64,000 bases of DNA, from assembly GCA_964428475.1 (NCBI GenBank), contig CAYRYO010000002.1, positions 30,053-94,052 on the forward strand. Direction: 5' to 3'. Shown one piece after another: positions 25,742-34,180 of the stretch. A program made the translations under genes and the position numbers. The DNA comes from JARICQ01 sp964428475. Lineage in GTDB: Bacteria; Bacillota; Clostridia; Tissierellales; Tissierellaceae. Every line of letters begins with the position of its first letter. The first letter of the stretch is position 1. The notes under the pieces were generated by a model, which saw only the letters and a program-made list of their open reading frames with translations, did no database searches and was not told the origin of the DNA.

Positions 25742-25774
25742 ATAAAAACTGTGATGAGAATTCACAGTTTTTAT
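25742..25774 (+). terminator. Terminator after hemolysin III gene
   Basis: A 13-bp stem (25742-25754 with 25762-25774), loop TGAGAAT, with a T-run in the right arm. Confidence 0.88.
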
Positions 25775-25799
25775 TAGTATTTGTGCAATAAAGATTTGA

Positions 25800-25846
25800 T
25801 TATTCAAGAAAACAATTTAGAGAATCTAAATTATTTTCTTGAATAA
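25800..25846 (+). repeat. 22-bp inverted repeat upstream of the MATE gene
   Basis: Arms 25800-25821 and 25825-25846 match at 21 of 22 positions with a GAA loop. It is the second hairpin within 75 bases and lies 64 bases before the MATE start. It could be another terminator or a leader element. Confidence 0.7.
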
Positions 25847-25910
25847 TTTCTATTTTGGGTATAGAATGATTAGATAACCATAAATGATTAGAATTAGAGA
25901 GGAAATAATT

Positions 25911-27272
25911 ATGAGAAATGTAGATTTAAGAGAAGGCAAGATAACAACTGTACTTACAAAACTAGCCTTGCCAATTATGGGTACATCTTTTATGCAAATG
26001 GTATATAGCTTGACAGATATGATGTGGCTAGGAAGGCTTAGTACGATTGCTGTAGCAGCTGCTGGAACAGTAGGATTTTTTCTATGGCTTGGATTTAGTC
26101 TTGTGTTAATATCACAAATAGGAGTTAGTGTAGGAGTAGCACAAGCATACGGCAGGGATGATATAGTGGATGCTAGAGAGTATATATCAAATGGCATAAA
26201 ATTAGATATATTTATAGCAATAATATATTCTGTATTTTTATTTACTTTTAGACATCAAGTGATTGGTTTTTTCAATTTAGATAATCAAGAAGCAGTGAAT
26301 ATGGCAATACAATATTTGGTGATTATATCAGGAGGATTGATCTTTCACTTTATAAACCCTATTTTTTCAGCTGTATTTAATTCAAGTGGAAACAGTGTAA
26401 CCCCATTTAAGGTGACGGCTATAGGACTTATTGCAAATATAATACTAGATCCACTTTTAATATTTGGAGTGGGACCTTTTCCAAACCTTGGCATAAGAGG
26501 AGCAGCAATAGCGACAGTTGCTGCGCAAGTAATCGTGACTGTAGTTTTTTTGATTATAACAAGAAAAAATGCATTGTTTCTAAACTTAAATATTCTTAAA
26601 CTACCTAAAAAAGAATACATTATGAAGATTTTAAAACTTGGAGTTCCTGCTTCAATTCAATCAGCCGCCCATGCTATTATATCAATGATACTTACAAGAA
26701 TATTAGCTAGATGGGGAGCTACACCTGTTGCAGTAGGCTCAATAGGATCGCAGATAGAATCATTATCTTGGATGTCAGCGGAAGGGTTTTCTCAGGCAAT
26801 AGCAGCATTTACTGGACAAAACTTTGGAGCAAAGAATTTTGGAAGAGTAAAAGATGGTTACTATAAGGGGCTTCAAATAGTTGGAACTATTGGAATAGCT
26901 GTTAGTATTTTACTTATATTTGGTGGGCAATTTATCTTTAAAATATTTACACCAGAAGATACTAAAGCAATAGAACTTGGAATAATATACTTGCAAATAC
27001 TTGGATTGTCACAATTTTTTATAACAATAGAGATAGGATCTGCAGGAGCATTTAATGGAATAGGCAAAACGCATATTCCAGCAACTACAGGAATTGTATT
27101 AAATGGGTTAAGAATTCCAATGGCCATATTTCTATCTAGTACATCTTTAGGTCTTACAGGTGTATGGTGGAGTATGAGCATAAGCTCTATACTTAAAGGA
27201 ATTGTACTTACAAGCTTATTTGTATATACATTAAAAAAAGGTTTAATTAACATAAAAACCAGCGAAAGTTAA
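25911..27272 (+). CDS. MATE family efflux transporter
   Basis: A 453-residue membrane transporter with twelve predicted helices in two six-helix halves. Typical MATE sequences include LALPIMGTSFMQMVYSLTDM at the N-terminus and the matching second-half start LKLGVPASIQSAAHAI near residue 245. MATE proteins export cationic drugs or metabolites using Na+ or H+ gradients; the substrate here is unknown. The ATG at 25911 follows AGAGAGGAAA; an upstream in-frame ATG at 25884 lacks such a site. A terminator overlaps the 3' end. The preceding long inverted repeat may belong to its leader. Confidence 0.93.
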   Translation: MRNVDLREGKITTVLTKLALPIMGTSFMQMVYSLTDMMWLGRLSTIAVAAAGTVGFFLWLGFSLVLISQIGVSVGVAQAYGRDDIVDAREYISNGIKLDIFIAIIYSVFLFTFRHQVIGFFNLDNQEAVNMAIQYLVIISGGLIFHFINPIFSAVFNSSGNSVTPFKVTAIGLIANIILDPLLIFGVGPFPNLGIRGAAIATVAAQVIVTVVFLIITRKNALFLNLNILKLPKKEYIMKILKLGVPASIQSAAHAIISMILTRILARWGATPVAVGSIGSQIESLSWMSAEGFSQAIAAFTGQNFGAKNFGRVKDGYYKGLQIVGTIGIAVSILLIFGGQFIFKIFTPEDTKAIELGIIYLQILGLSQFFITIEIGSAGAFNGIGKTHIPATTGIVLNGLRIPMAIFLSSTSLGLTGVWWSMSISSILKGIVLTSLFVYTLKKGLINIKTSES

Positions 27273-27287
27273 ATTCACTGGTTTTTT
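27254..27287. terminator. Terminator between MATE and DUF1667 genes
   Basis: AAAAACCAG (27254-27262) pairs with CTGGTTTTT (27278-27286), with T-runs on both strands; the genes are convergent. Confidence 0.78.
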
Positions 27288-27648
27288 ATAGTTTATTTAC
27301 CTTTCTTGCTGCTATCAAATCTACACCCGTATCTAATAAATTATTTATTATTATATCACCTTTCTTAAGAGGAGCAGTGGCAGTAGTATTTTTTATTATT
27401 TCCATAGCCCTATCTACTAGTTCAGATGGTACAACCCCGTTTGTCTTTACAGGAAGCCTGCCCATAGGACCGTTTTTAAGTAGCACCCTAGATGTAAGTA
27501 TCCTAGAAGGCTCCAATATTTCTTTTAAAGCATACTCACTTCCACGATTACACTTATTTCCTTTAACTATATATCCATCTTTGCTAGATTTATCTTCAAT
27601 TACTTCTAAATCACATCCAACAGGACATACCATGCATTTCATTTTCAT
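27286..27648 (-). CDS. DUF1667 cysteine-motif protein
   Basis: A 120-residue protein with an N-terminal cysteine pattern CMVCPVGCDL plus a further Cys in KGNKCNRG, suggesting a metal or iron-sulfur site. The C-terminal part contains PLKKGDIIINNLLDTGVDLIAAR. DUF1667 genes are usually found next to an FAD-dependent dehydrogenase and a glycerol-3-phosphate dehydrogenase-like gene. Neither is adjacent here, so it is an orphan copy. The ATG has GGAGG upstream on the minus strand. It is convergent with the MATE gene. The biochemical role is not established. Confidence 0.85.
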   Translation of the reverse strand: MKMKCMVCPVGCDLEVIEDKSSKDGYIVKGNKCNRGSEYALKEILEPSRILTSRVLLKNGPMGRLPVKTNGVVPSELVDRAMEIIKNTTATAPLKKGDIIINNLLDTGVDLIAARKVNKL

Positions 27649-27828
27649 CCTAAAACCTCCATATATATTTACATTACAATTATAACATAATGAGATGTAA
27701 ATATAACTATTATATCAAAGATTTAAATAAAAGATGATATTGCATGCAGATTCATATATAATAGAATTATAAGGGAATTTCAATAAAATTCAATTATCGA
27801 ATATTGTAAACTAAAAAAGGAGTTTTAA

Positions 27829-28572
27829 ATGATATCTAATATTGAAATAATAGTAAGAATACTTTTAGCAACTGTAATTGGCGGATTGATAGGTATTGAA
27901 AGAGAAGTAAATAACAGGCCAGCTGGACTTAGAACTCATGTCCTAGTTACATTAGGTTCTACCTTGATTATGCTTATATCTATAGATGGATTTGATTCAC
28001 TAGGAACTGGTCAAATGGCAGATCCATCAAGGCTTGCAGCCCAAGTAGTAAGCGGAATAGGATTTTTAGGTGCTGGTACTATAATGAGGACAGGAAATAG
28101 TATAAATGGACTTACTACAGCAGCCAGTCTATGGGTAAGTGCAGGGATAGGCCTTGGAATAGGTTCTGGATATTATTTGGGATCTGTAGTTACTGCTGTA
28201 ATTGTATTATTAACCTTAATGACCTTGGGAAGCTTGGAAAAGAAAGTATTAAAAAGAAAATACAAGAGAATAGAAATGGTAGCTACAAATAGACCAGGAA
28301 TAATAGGACAAATTGGAGTTGCCTTTGGTAACCATCATATATCGATAAAGGATATAAGCATACTTGAAAATGATTACAGAGACGATGAGGAAAATGGGCT
28401 TATGGAAATTAGATTTACTGTAAAGATACCTGGCTCTTATGATACTTATAGTCTATACAAAGAGATATATGGGATTTCAGGAATTGTAAGCATTACCTAT
28501 CAAGGAGAAAGAATAAGGAAGGCAGATAATGGCACTAGCAATTTGACATCATTTGGCACAGATGATAAATAA
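27829..28572 (+). CDS. MgtC/SapB family membrane protein
   Basis: A 247-residue protein. Residues 1-135 hold four to five transmembrane helices with the family motifs GGLIGIEREVNNRPAGLRTH and GIGFLGAGTIMRTG, including the conserved acidic residues. The C-terminal half (about 145-235) is a soluble ACT-like domain (EMVATNRPGIIGQIG). MgtC proteins affect Mg2+ homeostasis, and those from pathogens restrain the F-ATPase; in a free-living anaerobe the role is unknown. The ATG follows AAAAAAGGAG. It appears monocistronic. Confidence 0.92.
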   Translation: MISNIEIIVRILLATVIGGLIGIEREVNNRPAGLRTHVLVTLGSTLIMLISIDGFDSLGTGQMADPSRLAAQVVSGIGFLGAGTIMRTGNSINGLTTAASLWVSAGIGLGIGSGYYLGSVVTAVIVLLTLMTLGSLEKKVLKRKYKRIEMVATNRPGIIGQIGVAFGNHHISIKDISILENDYRDDEENGLMEIRFTVKIPGSYDTYSLYKEIYGISGIVSITYQGERIRKADNGTSNLTSFGTDDK

Positions 28573-28660
28573 GTCTTATTCTATTTGTATCTTTAATATT
28601 TAACTAGAAGAGGGTATAATAGATAAAGGACTATAAACTTAAGAAGATGGAGGAGATAAT

Positions 28661-29176
28661 GTGAATTTAGAACAAACTAAAGCAGCAGAGCTAGGAGAAG
28701 AGATTGCAGTAATCAAGACAAATTATGGAGATATAAAACTTAGATTTTTTCCAGAAGTTGCACCAAAAGCTGTAGAAAATTTTAAAACACATGCAAAAGA
28801 TGGATACTATGATGGGGTTACTTTTCACAGAGTAATGGATGATTTTATGATTCAAGGTGGAGATCCACAAGGCACAGGTAGAGGTGGACAAAGTATTTGG
28901 GGAGCTTCATTTGAAGATGAGTTCCATCCAGATTATCGAAATATAAGAGGGGCACTTTCAATGGCAAATGCAGGTCCAAATACTAATGGGAGTCAGTTCT
29001 TTATAGTTCAATTAAAAGGCGGAACTCCCTGGTTAGATGGAAAACACACAGTATTTGGTCAAGTGTTTGAGGGAATGGATGTAGTCGATGAGATTGCATC
29101 TGTAAAAGTAGATGGAGCAAGCAAGCCCTTAGATCCTGTTATAATGGAGACTGTAAAGTTAGAGGAGTATAAATAA
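28661..29176 (+). CDS. ppiB: Cyclophilin-type peptidyl-prolyl cis-trans isomerase
   Basis: A 171-residue cyclophilin. The catalytic core FHRVMDDFMIQGGDPQGTGRGG contains the active Arg and Gln, and NGSQFFIVQ and WLDGKHTVFGQV are canonical. It has no signal peptide, so it acts in the cytoplasm on prolyl bonds in folding proteins. The start is GTG at 28661 behind GGAGGAG. The N-terminal 20 residues are an extension before the cyclophilin strand AVIKTNYGDIKL. It is monocistronic with a terminator downstream. Confidence 0.96.
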   Translation: MNLEQTKAAELGEEIAVIKTNYGDIKLRFFPEVAPKAVENFKTHAKDGYYDGVTFHRVMDDFMIQGGDPQGTGRGGQSIWGASFEDEFHPDYRNIRGALSMANAGPNTNGSQFFIVQLKGGTPWLDGKHTVFGQVFEGMDVVDEIASVKVDGASKPLDPVIMETVKLEEYK

Positions 29177-29198
29177 ATATTTAATCTAGTCTCTCCTA

Positions 29199-29236
29199 TA
29201 AAAACAGTTTGGTGAAAATTCATCAAACTGTTTTTA
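29199..29236. terminator. Terminator between ppiB and mnmH
   Basis: TAAAAACAGTTTG pairs with CAAACTGTTTTTA across a short interior; the flanking genes are convergent. Confidence 0.85.
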
Positions 29237-29267
29237 TTAGTATATCTTGATAGACAATTCCAATTAG

Positions 29268-30302
29268 CTAAATATATTTAGACTTATTAAGCCAAGACAG
29301 TATTTCCCCAGCAGTAGAAAGATGATCTATATTAGAGAAAGTCTTTACAAAATTCCTAGTATTTTTTTCATACAAGGGGTCGTAATAATCTTTCATTAAT
29401 TCGCTTATTACTTGTCTATAATTATCTTCTTTTATCCATTTAATATATCTATCTACTCTTTCTCCCCCCAATCTCTTTTTCAAACAAATCAAAGCTTCTA
29501 TAAGCTCATCATCAGTGCCATGAACATAGTCCTTTAGTATGGTATCCACCCTATAGTCCAATTTTGAACTTATATTTATATGAATTCCACTTTTAATTTT
29601 ATCAAATATATATTCGGGAATTACATCTTTTCCAATCCTCTTGCTTTCACCTTCTGTAAACACTATATTTCCTTCTCTATCTTTAAGAGCATGGTAGAGA
29701 ATAGACTCAAACATCTTTTGACTATTCTGTTTTCCAAGTCCTACACTTCCAAGTATAGAACCTCTATGATTTGCAGCTCCTTCAAGATCTAGCACATCTG
29801 CACCTTTACTTTTAAGATATTTAAGTATTTCAGTTTTGCCAGTGCCTGTATTTCCGTATAGAACCACAAAAGTAATATCTTCCATCAAAGTTGGCAGTGC
29901 ATCTAATACATGATGTCTGTATCCTTTGTATCCATCTTTAAGCTTAATAGAATAAATTCCTATAGAGCTAAGTAAAGATACAATGGAACTACTTCTATAC
30001 CCTCCCCTTGCACAAAAGAAAACCAGAGTCTTATTTCTTTCATTTAAACTTGATATTTCCCTGTAGATATGTGGAAGCTTTTTTCCAACAAACTCTAAAC
30101 CTAAAAGTTTAGCCTTTTCCGTATCTTCTTGCTTGTAGACTCTACCAACTATCTTCCTTTCTTCGTCATTAAATAAGGGTATATTAATAGCACCAGGAAT
30201 TGTTTCATCATTATATTCACTTTCACTTCTAAGATCTATAAATATATAATCTTCCTTGTGTTTATTTTCTTCAATTTCATTGTAACTCATAGTTTTAAAC
30301 AT
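29268..30302 (-). CDS. mnmH: tRNA 2-selenouridine synthase MnmH (SelU)
   Basis: A 344-residue two-domain enzyme. An N-terminal rhodanese domain (about 1-125) carries the catalytic Cys in VFFCARGGYRS. A P-loop domain follows with VLYGNTGTGKTEIL near residue 145. MnmH replaces sulfur by selenium in 2-thiouridine at the wobble position of Lys, Glu and Gln tRNAs, using selenophosphate. This links the locus to the selenoproteins PrdB and PrdC, all of which need SelD. No selD is in the window. The ATG has AGAAGAAGG upstream. It is transcribed alone, divergently from the GHL10 gene. Confidence 0.95.
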   Translation of the reverse strand: MFKTMSYNEIEENKHKEDYIFIDLRSESEYNDETIPGAINIPLFNDEERKIVGRVYKQEDTEKAKLLGLEFVGKKLPHIYREISSLNERNKTLVFFCARGGYRSSSIVSLLSSIGIYSIKLKDGYKGYRHHVLDALPTLMEDITFVVLYGNTGTGKTEILKYLKSKGADVLDLEGAANHRGSILGSVGLGKQNSQKMFESILYHALKDREGNIVFTEGESKRIGKDVIPEYIFDKIKSGIHINISSKLDYRVDTILKDYVHGTDDELIEALICLKKRLGGERVDRYIKWIKEDNYRQVISELMKDYYDPLYEKNTRNFVKTFSNIDHLSTAGEILSWLNKSKYI

Positions 30303-30466
30303 AAAAAAACCTTCTTCTATTTAGATTTATGATATAATAGTACATTATAGCATAATATGGCTAAATATCAAAAATTGAAATACAATTGTAATATCATGTT
30401 TTGTGTTTTACTGATATAATAAATATAATATTGACAATAAAAACATACTATAAATGGGGGATAAGG

Positions 30467-31930
30467 ATGAAAAAACATAGATTTAAGATATTTACCTTTG
30501 CTACATTGGCCTTAACTATGATTTTAAATAACAGCACAATAGATAGTCAAGCAAGTAAGATGGGCACCAATATATTAAAAACCCATAAAACAAATCAAAT
30601 AATCACACTTAGAGATAATCCTATACAAATACCAGTTGAAATGATACAAAGGGAAGAGCAGTTTAGAGGTGTTTGGGTATCTACTGTATATAATCTAGAT
30701 TTTCCAAGTAAAAAAGGAATATTACAAGGAGAATACAAAGCAGAGTATATAAAACTACTAGATAATTTAGAAGAATTAAATATGAATTCTGTCATATTTC
30801 AAGTTAGACCAAAACTAGATGCTTTTTATAAATCTGATATAAATCCTTGGTCAGAGTATTTAAGTGGAGAGCAAGATAAAAGTCCAGGATGGGATCCTAT
30901 GGAGTGGATGATAGAAGAAACTCACAATAGAGGAATGGAATTTCACGCCTGGTTTAATCCATATAGGGTGACTACTGCCAAGGAAAATGAAAAGTCTATT
31001 GAAGAACAACTAAAAGGATTAAGTGAAAAAAACTGGGCAAGACAAAATCCTGGATATGTATATAAATTTGATGGAAGACTTTATTTGAATCCGGGAGAGC
31101 CAGAAGTAATAGACTATATAAATAAAAGCGTAATGGAAGTAGTAGAAAACTACCATATAGACGCAGTACACTTTGATGACTATTTTTATCCATTTAAAAG
31201 AAATGATAGCCTATATTTCCAAGGAGAAAAAGCTACATTTGAAAAATACAAGGGTCAAATATCAAATATAGCTGATTGGAGAAGAAATAATATAGATAAT
31301 TTGGTAAAAGGACTTCATCACTCCATAGAAGAATATAATAATACACATGATAAGACTATTCAATTTGGAATAAGTCCATTTGCCATCTGGAGTCACAAAG
31401 AAAACACCAAATTAGCTAGTAGGGGAGAAGGGTCTTATACCCCTATTACATCTAGCACTTCATATGACAATCAATTTGCAGACACTAGAAGATGGGTAAA
31501 GGAAAATTGGGTAGATTATATTGCCCCTCAAGTATATTGGACATTTGATGAAAAGGCAGCGCCCTACGGGGAGATTGTTCATTGGTGGACAGATGTAGTG
31601 AAAGACACAAATGTAAATCTATATATAGGTCATGCAAATTACAAGATAAATGAAAGTGGTAAAGGTTCAAGCTGGAAAAATCCAGAGGAATTATGCAATC
31701 AATTAAAATTCAACAGTCAATATAATGAAATAAAGGGAAGTATATTCTTTCGATATAAAAATCTTTTAAAGACCAAAGATGGAACTACGGAAAATGATAG
31801 ATTTATAGATTTATTAAAAAGTGAACATTTTAAAAACAAAGCAAGTTTACCCAAAAAACCTTCTATAAATGATAAAGAAACCATAAATTACTATGGATAT
31901 ATTGTAAACGAAGATATGAAAATTAGATAA
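30467..31930 (+). CDS. Secreted GHL10 family glycoside-hydrolase-like protein
   Basis: A 487-residue exported protein. The N-terminus (MKKHRFKIFTFATLALTMIL...) is a signal peptide. The catalytic-type domain starts near residue 60 with EQFRGVWVSTVYNLDFPSK, the characteristic opening of the GHL10 (DUF187, YngK-like) TIM barrel. DAVHFDDYFYP near residue 235 holds probable acidic catalytic residues. Members act, or are thought to act, on cell-wall-associated or exopolysaccharide glycans, but few are characterised. The ATG at 30467 is preceded by GGGGGATAAGG; upstream in-frame codons lack a site. A possible promoter TTGTGT-17-TATAAT lies about 40 bases upstream. A long palindrome terminates it. 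Confidence 0.88.
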   Translation: MKKHRFKIFTFATLALTMILNNSTIDSQASKMGTNILKTHKTNQIITLRDNPIQIPVEMIQREEQFRGVWVSTVYNLDFPSKKGILQGEYKAEYIKLLDNLEELNMNSVIFQVRPKLDAFYKSDINPWSEYLSGEQDKSPGWDPMEWMIEETHNRGMEFHAWFNPYRVTTAKENEKSIEEQLKGLSEKNWARQNPGYVYKFDGRLYLNPGEPEVIDYINKSVMEVVENYHIDAVHFDDYFYPFKRNDSLYFQGEKATFEKYKGQISNIADWRRNNIDNLVKGLHHSIEEYNNTHDKTIQFGISPFAIWSHKENTKLASRGEGSYTPITSSTSYDNQFADTRRWVKENWVDYIAPQVYWTFDEKAAPYGEIVHWWTDVVKDTNVNLYIGHANYKINESGKGSSWKNPEELCNQLKFNSQYNEIKGSIFFRYKNLLKTKDGTTENDRFIDLLKSEHFKNKASLPKKPSINDKETINYYGYIVNEDMKIR

Positions 31931-31931
31931 G

Positions 31932-31975
31932 AAAAGCCATTATATTAATTTAATTAAATTAATATAATGGCTTTT
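31932..31975 (+). terminator. 44-nt perfect palindrome, terminator of GHL10 gene
   Basis: Bases 31932-31975 are their own reverse complement, beginning AAAAGCCATTATATTAATTT. The right arm ends in a T-run directly behind the gene. Confidence 0.82.
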
Positions 31976-32151
31976 TAAATGTTTATAATTCTAGTGATAA
32001 CTAATTTATATATTGATTTATCAATGTATTCCAAATTAATAATTAGGTGTATTTAACTATAAATATGAGAACTAGAAGAAATTTGGGGTATAAGGTATAA
32101 AACAAGAATTATCTCATTAAAATTAAAATAAGGTATAGAGAGGAAAACTTT

Positions 32152-33402
32152 ATGAATATAGGCTATGCATGTTTAACGGTAGGAGTAAAAGATACAAACT
32201 TTAAGACTTGCACAATGAAAAATGCAAGCGAAGAAAACTTAAAGCAAATAATAAATTTTAATTTAAATTCATTGGAAAAAATAATAGATTACAATATTAA
32301 AAATAACATAAGGCTCTTTAGGATTAGTTCCGACATTATCCCCTTTGGCTCGAGTCCTATAAACAATATAAAGTGGTGGGGAGTGTTTGCAGAACAATTA
32401 GATAAAATAGGAGAAAGGATAAAATCAGCAGGAATCAGGGTTTCCATGCATCCTGGTCAGTATACAGTACTTAATTCACCCAAAGAAGATGTAGTAAAGA
32501 GGGCAGTAGAAGACCTCATCTATCACAATAAATTCCTAGATAGCTTGGGAGTGGATATGAGGAGCAAGATAATCCTTCATATAGGTGGGGTTTACGGGGA
32601 TAAGGCGGGTGCCATAGATAGGTTCAAATCAAATTATAGATTATTACCTGACAATATAAAATCCAGACTTGTAATAGAAAATGATGATAAATCCTACAAT
32701 ATAAATGAAGTGCTAGCGATTGGGAAGTCTTTAGATATCCCAGTGGTATATGATAATCTTCACAATCAAATTTTAAACTGTGATTCTTCAAAATCAGATA
32801 AATACTGGATAAATCAAGCTAAGATGACATGGGATAAAAGTGATGGAATTCAAAAGATACATTATTCTCAGCAAAACAAACAAAAAAGAGCAGGAAGTCA
32901 TTCTAGAACTATCAATTTAAATGTATTTAGTGAATTTCTAGATAATGTTGATATAGATATAGATGTAATGCTTGAAGTAAAAGACAAGAACCTATCGGCT
33001 TTAAAGGCAAACAATTACTTAAGAGACAAGAAAATAAAAAACTTAGAATTAGAGTGGAGCAAATACAAATACAATATACTTGAACATTCTCCTAGTAGCT
33101 ACAAGAAAATCCGGAATACCTTAAAGGATAAAAGTGCATATCCAATATTTGAATTTTATGAGAGAATAGATTTTGCATTAGAAAAAGAAATTATCAAAGG
33201 AAATGGAATTAATGCAGCTGAACATATATGGGGATATTTTAAAGATAAGGCCACAGAAAAAGAAAAAAAACAATTTTTTAACTATTTAGAGAGTTACAAG
33301 AAGGGACGTTTTTCCGTAAAGGCCGTCAAAGGCATCTTGTGGAAAATGGCAGTGAAATACAATGAAGAATACCTATTATCTTCATATTATTTTCATTTTT
33401 AA
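32152..33402 (+). CDS. uvsE: UV DNA damage endonuclease UvsE (UVDE)
   Basis: A 416-residue TIM-barrel endonuclease that nicks DNA 5' to UV photoproducts. The start MNIGYACLTVG is the family signature. Metal-binding residues are seen in RVSMHPGQYTVLNSP, ILHIGGVYGDK, LVIENDDKSYN and VVYDNLHNQ, followed by HYSQQNKQKRAGSHS. The C-terminal 100 residues are an extension beyond the usual 300-320 residue core; this longer form occurs in Firmicutes. The ATG follows AGAGAGGAAAAC. Monocistronic. Confidence 0.95.
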   Translation: MNIGYACLTVGVKDTNFKTCTMKNASEENLKQIINFNLNSLEKIIDYNIKNNIRLFRISSDIIPFGSSPINNIKWWGVFAEQLDKIGERIKSAGIRVSMHPGQYTVLNSPKEDVVKRAVEDLIYHNKFLDSLGVDMRSKIILHIGGVYGDKAGAIDRFKSNYRLLPDNIKSRLVIENDDKSYNINEVLAIGKSLDIPVVYDNLHNQILNCDSSKSDKYWINQAKMTWDKSDGIQKIHYSQQNKQKRAGSHSRTINLNVFSEFLDNVDIDIDVMLEVKDKNLSALKANNYLRDKKIKNLELEWSKYKYNILEHSPSSYKKIRNTLKDKSAYPIFEFYERIDFALEKEIIKGNGINAAEHIWGYFKDKATEKEKKQFFNYLESYKKGRFSVKAVKGILWKMAVKYNEEYLLSSYYFHF

Positions 33403-33422
33403 AAGGACGGGGAGAGTGGATT

Positions 33423-33500
33423 TTGAAGGGTATGAAAACAGGAAATAAGGCACCAGATTTCAAACGAAATGCAAGCAATGGAAGTGATACTGGGAAATAG
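33423..33500 (+). pseudogene. Remnant of a peroxiredoxin gene (N-terminal fragment)
   Basis: Behind GGGGAGAG a TTG opens a 25-codon frame whose product LKGMKTGNKAPDFKRN resembles the first residues of AhpC/TSA or Bcp-type peroxiredoxins (M-x-x-G-x-x-A-P-D-F). It stops at TAG (33498-33500) without the catalytic Cys region, and nothing downstream continues it. I read it as the stub left by a deletion. An independent micropeptide is possible but less likely. Confidence 0.4.
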
Positions 33501-33577
33501 TGAAAAGATGTAATAAATTTAATATTAAAGGGTATATATGAATAAATAATATAAATGTAATCTTGGGAGGGAATAAA

Positions 33578-34003
33578 ATGAAAAATATTTTAGTAGCTAC
33601 AGATGGATCTGAAACTTCAAACAAAGCTCTTACAGAGACTAGAAAATTGGCAGAAAGTATGGGTTCTAAAGTTACAATAATAAATGTTGCAAGTGATTTA
33701 GTAACACACCCATATCTAATGAATAGGGAGTACGGAATCAAGACAAATGAGGATCTGATGAAACTTGGAAAAGAACTTTTAGATGAAGCTTTAAAGGCAT
33801 TTGAAGGATTTTCAGGAGCAATTGATACAATTATTAGAAGTGGAGACGCTGGAAGCGAAATAATAACAGAAGTAGAAAAAGGCAAATATGACTTAGTTGT
33901 GATGGGGAGTAGAGGATTAGGGGCATTTTCAAGAGCAATGTTGGGAAGTGTTTCAAATAAAGTGTTAAATCATGTTGATACGAATGTATTGATAGTTAGA
34001 TAA
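33578..34003 (+). CDS. Universal stress protein (UspA family)
   Basis: A 141-residue single-domain Usp. It starts MKNILVATDGSETSNKAL and ends with the ATP-binding signature VVMGSRGLGAFSRAMLGSVS followed by VLIVR. The G-2x-G-9x-G(S) pattern is intact, so it probably binds ATP. Such proteins form dimers and respond to starvation or stress. The ATG at 33578 is preceded by GGGAGGG; an in-frame ATG five codons earlier overlaps that site. Followed by a strong terminator. Confidence 0.92.
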   Translation: MKNILVATDGSETSNKALTETRKLAESMGSKVTIINVASDLVTHPYLMNREYGIKTNEDLMKLGKELLDEALKAFEGFSGAIDTIIRSGDAGSEIITEVEKGKYDLVVMGSRGLGAFSRAMLGSVSNKVLNHVDTNVLIVR

Positions 34004-34027
34004 AATTAATTATTAGAACAATATAAA

Positions 34028-34065
34028 AATAATCTATAAGTCGAACATAAGACTTATGGATTATT
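34028..34065 (+). terminator. Terminator after the universal stress protein gene
   Basis: A 15-bp stem with one T-G pair (34028-34042 with 34051-34065), loop of 8 bases, ending in TTATTTTG. Confidence 0.8.
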
Positions 34066-34180
34066 TTGTCGTAAAAAGGAAAGTAAAGATTGATAAAAAG
34101 ACAAGTAACCTATATAATTAAAGATAAAACAAGTTCGAGCATATAACATTTCCATATGAAAGAACAAAGAAGGTGAAAAC

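Noticed and set aside
30431..30456. TTGACA with TATAAA before the GHL10 gene
   Set aside because: The spacing is 12 bases, too short for a promoter; a 17-base pair further upstream fits better.
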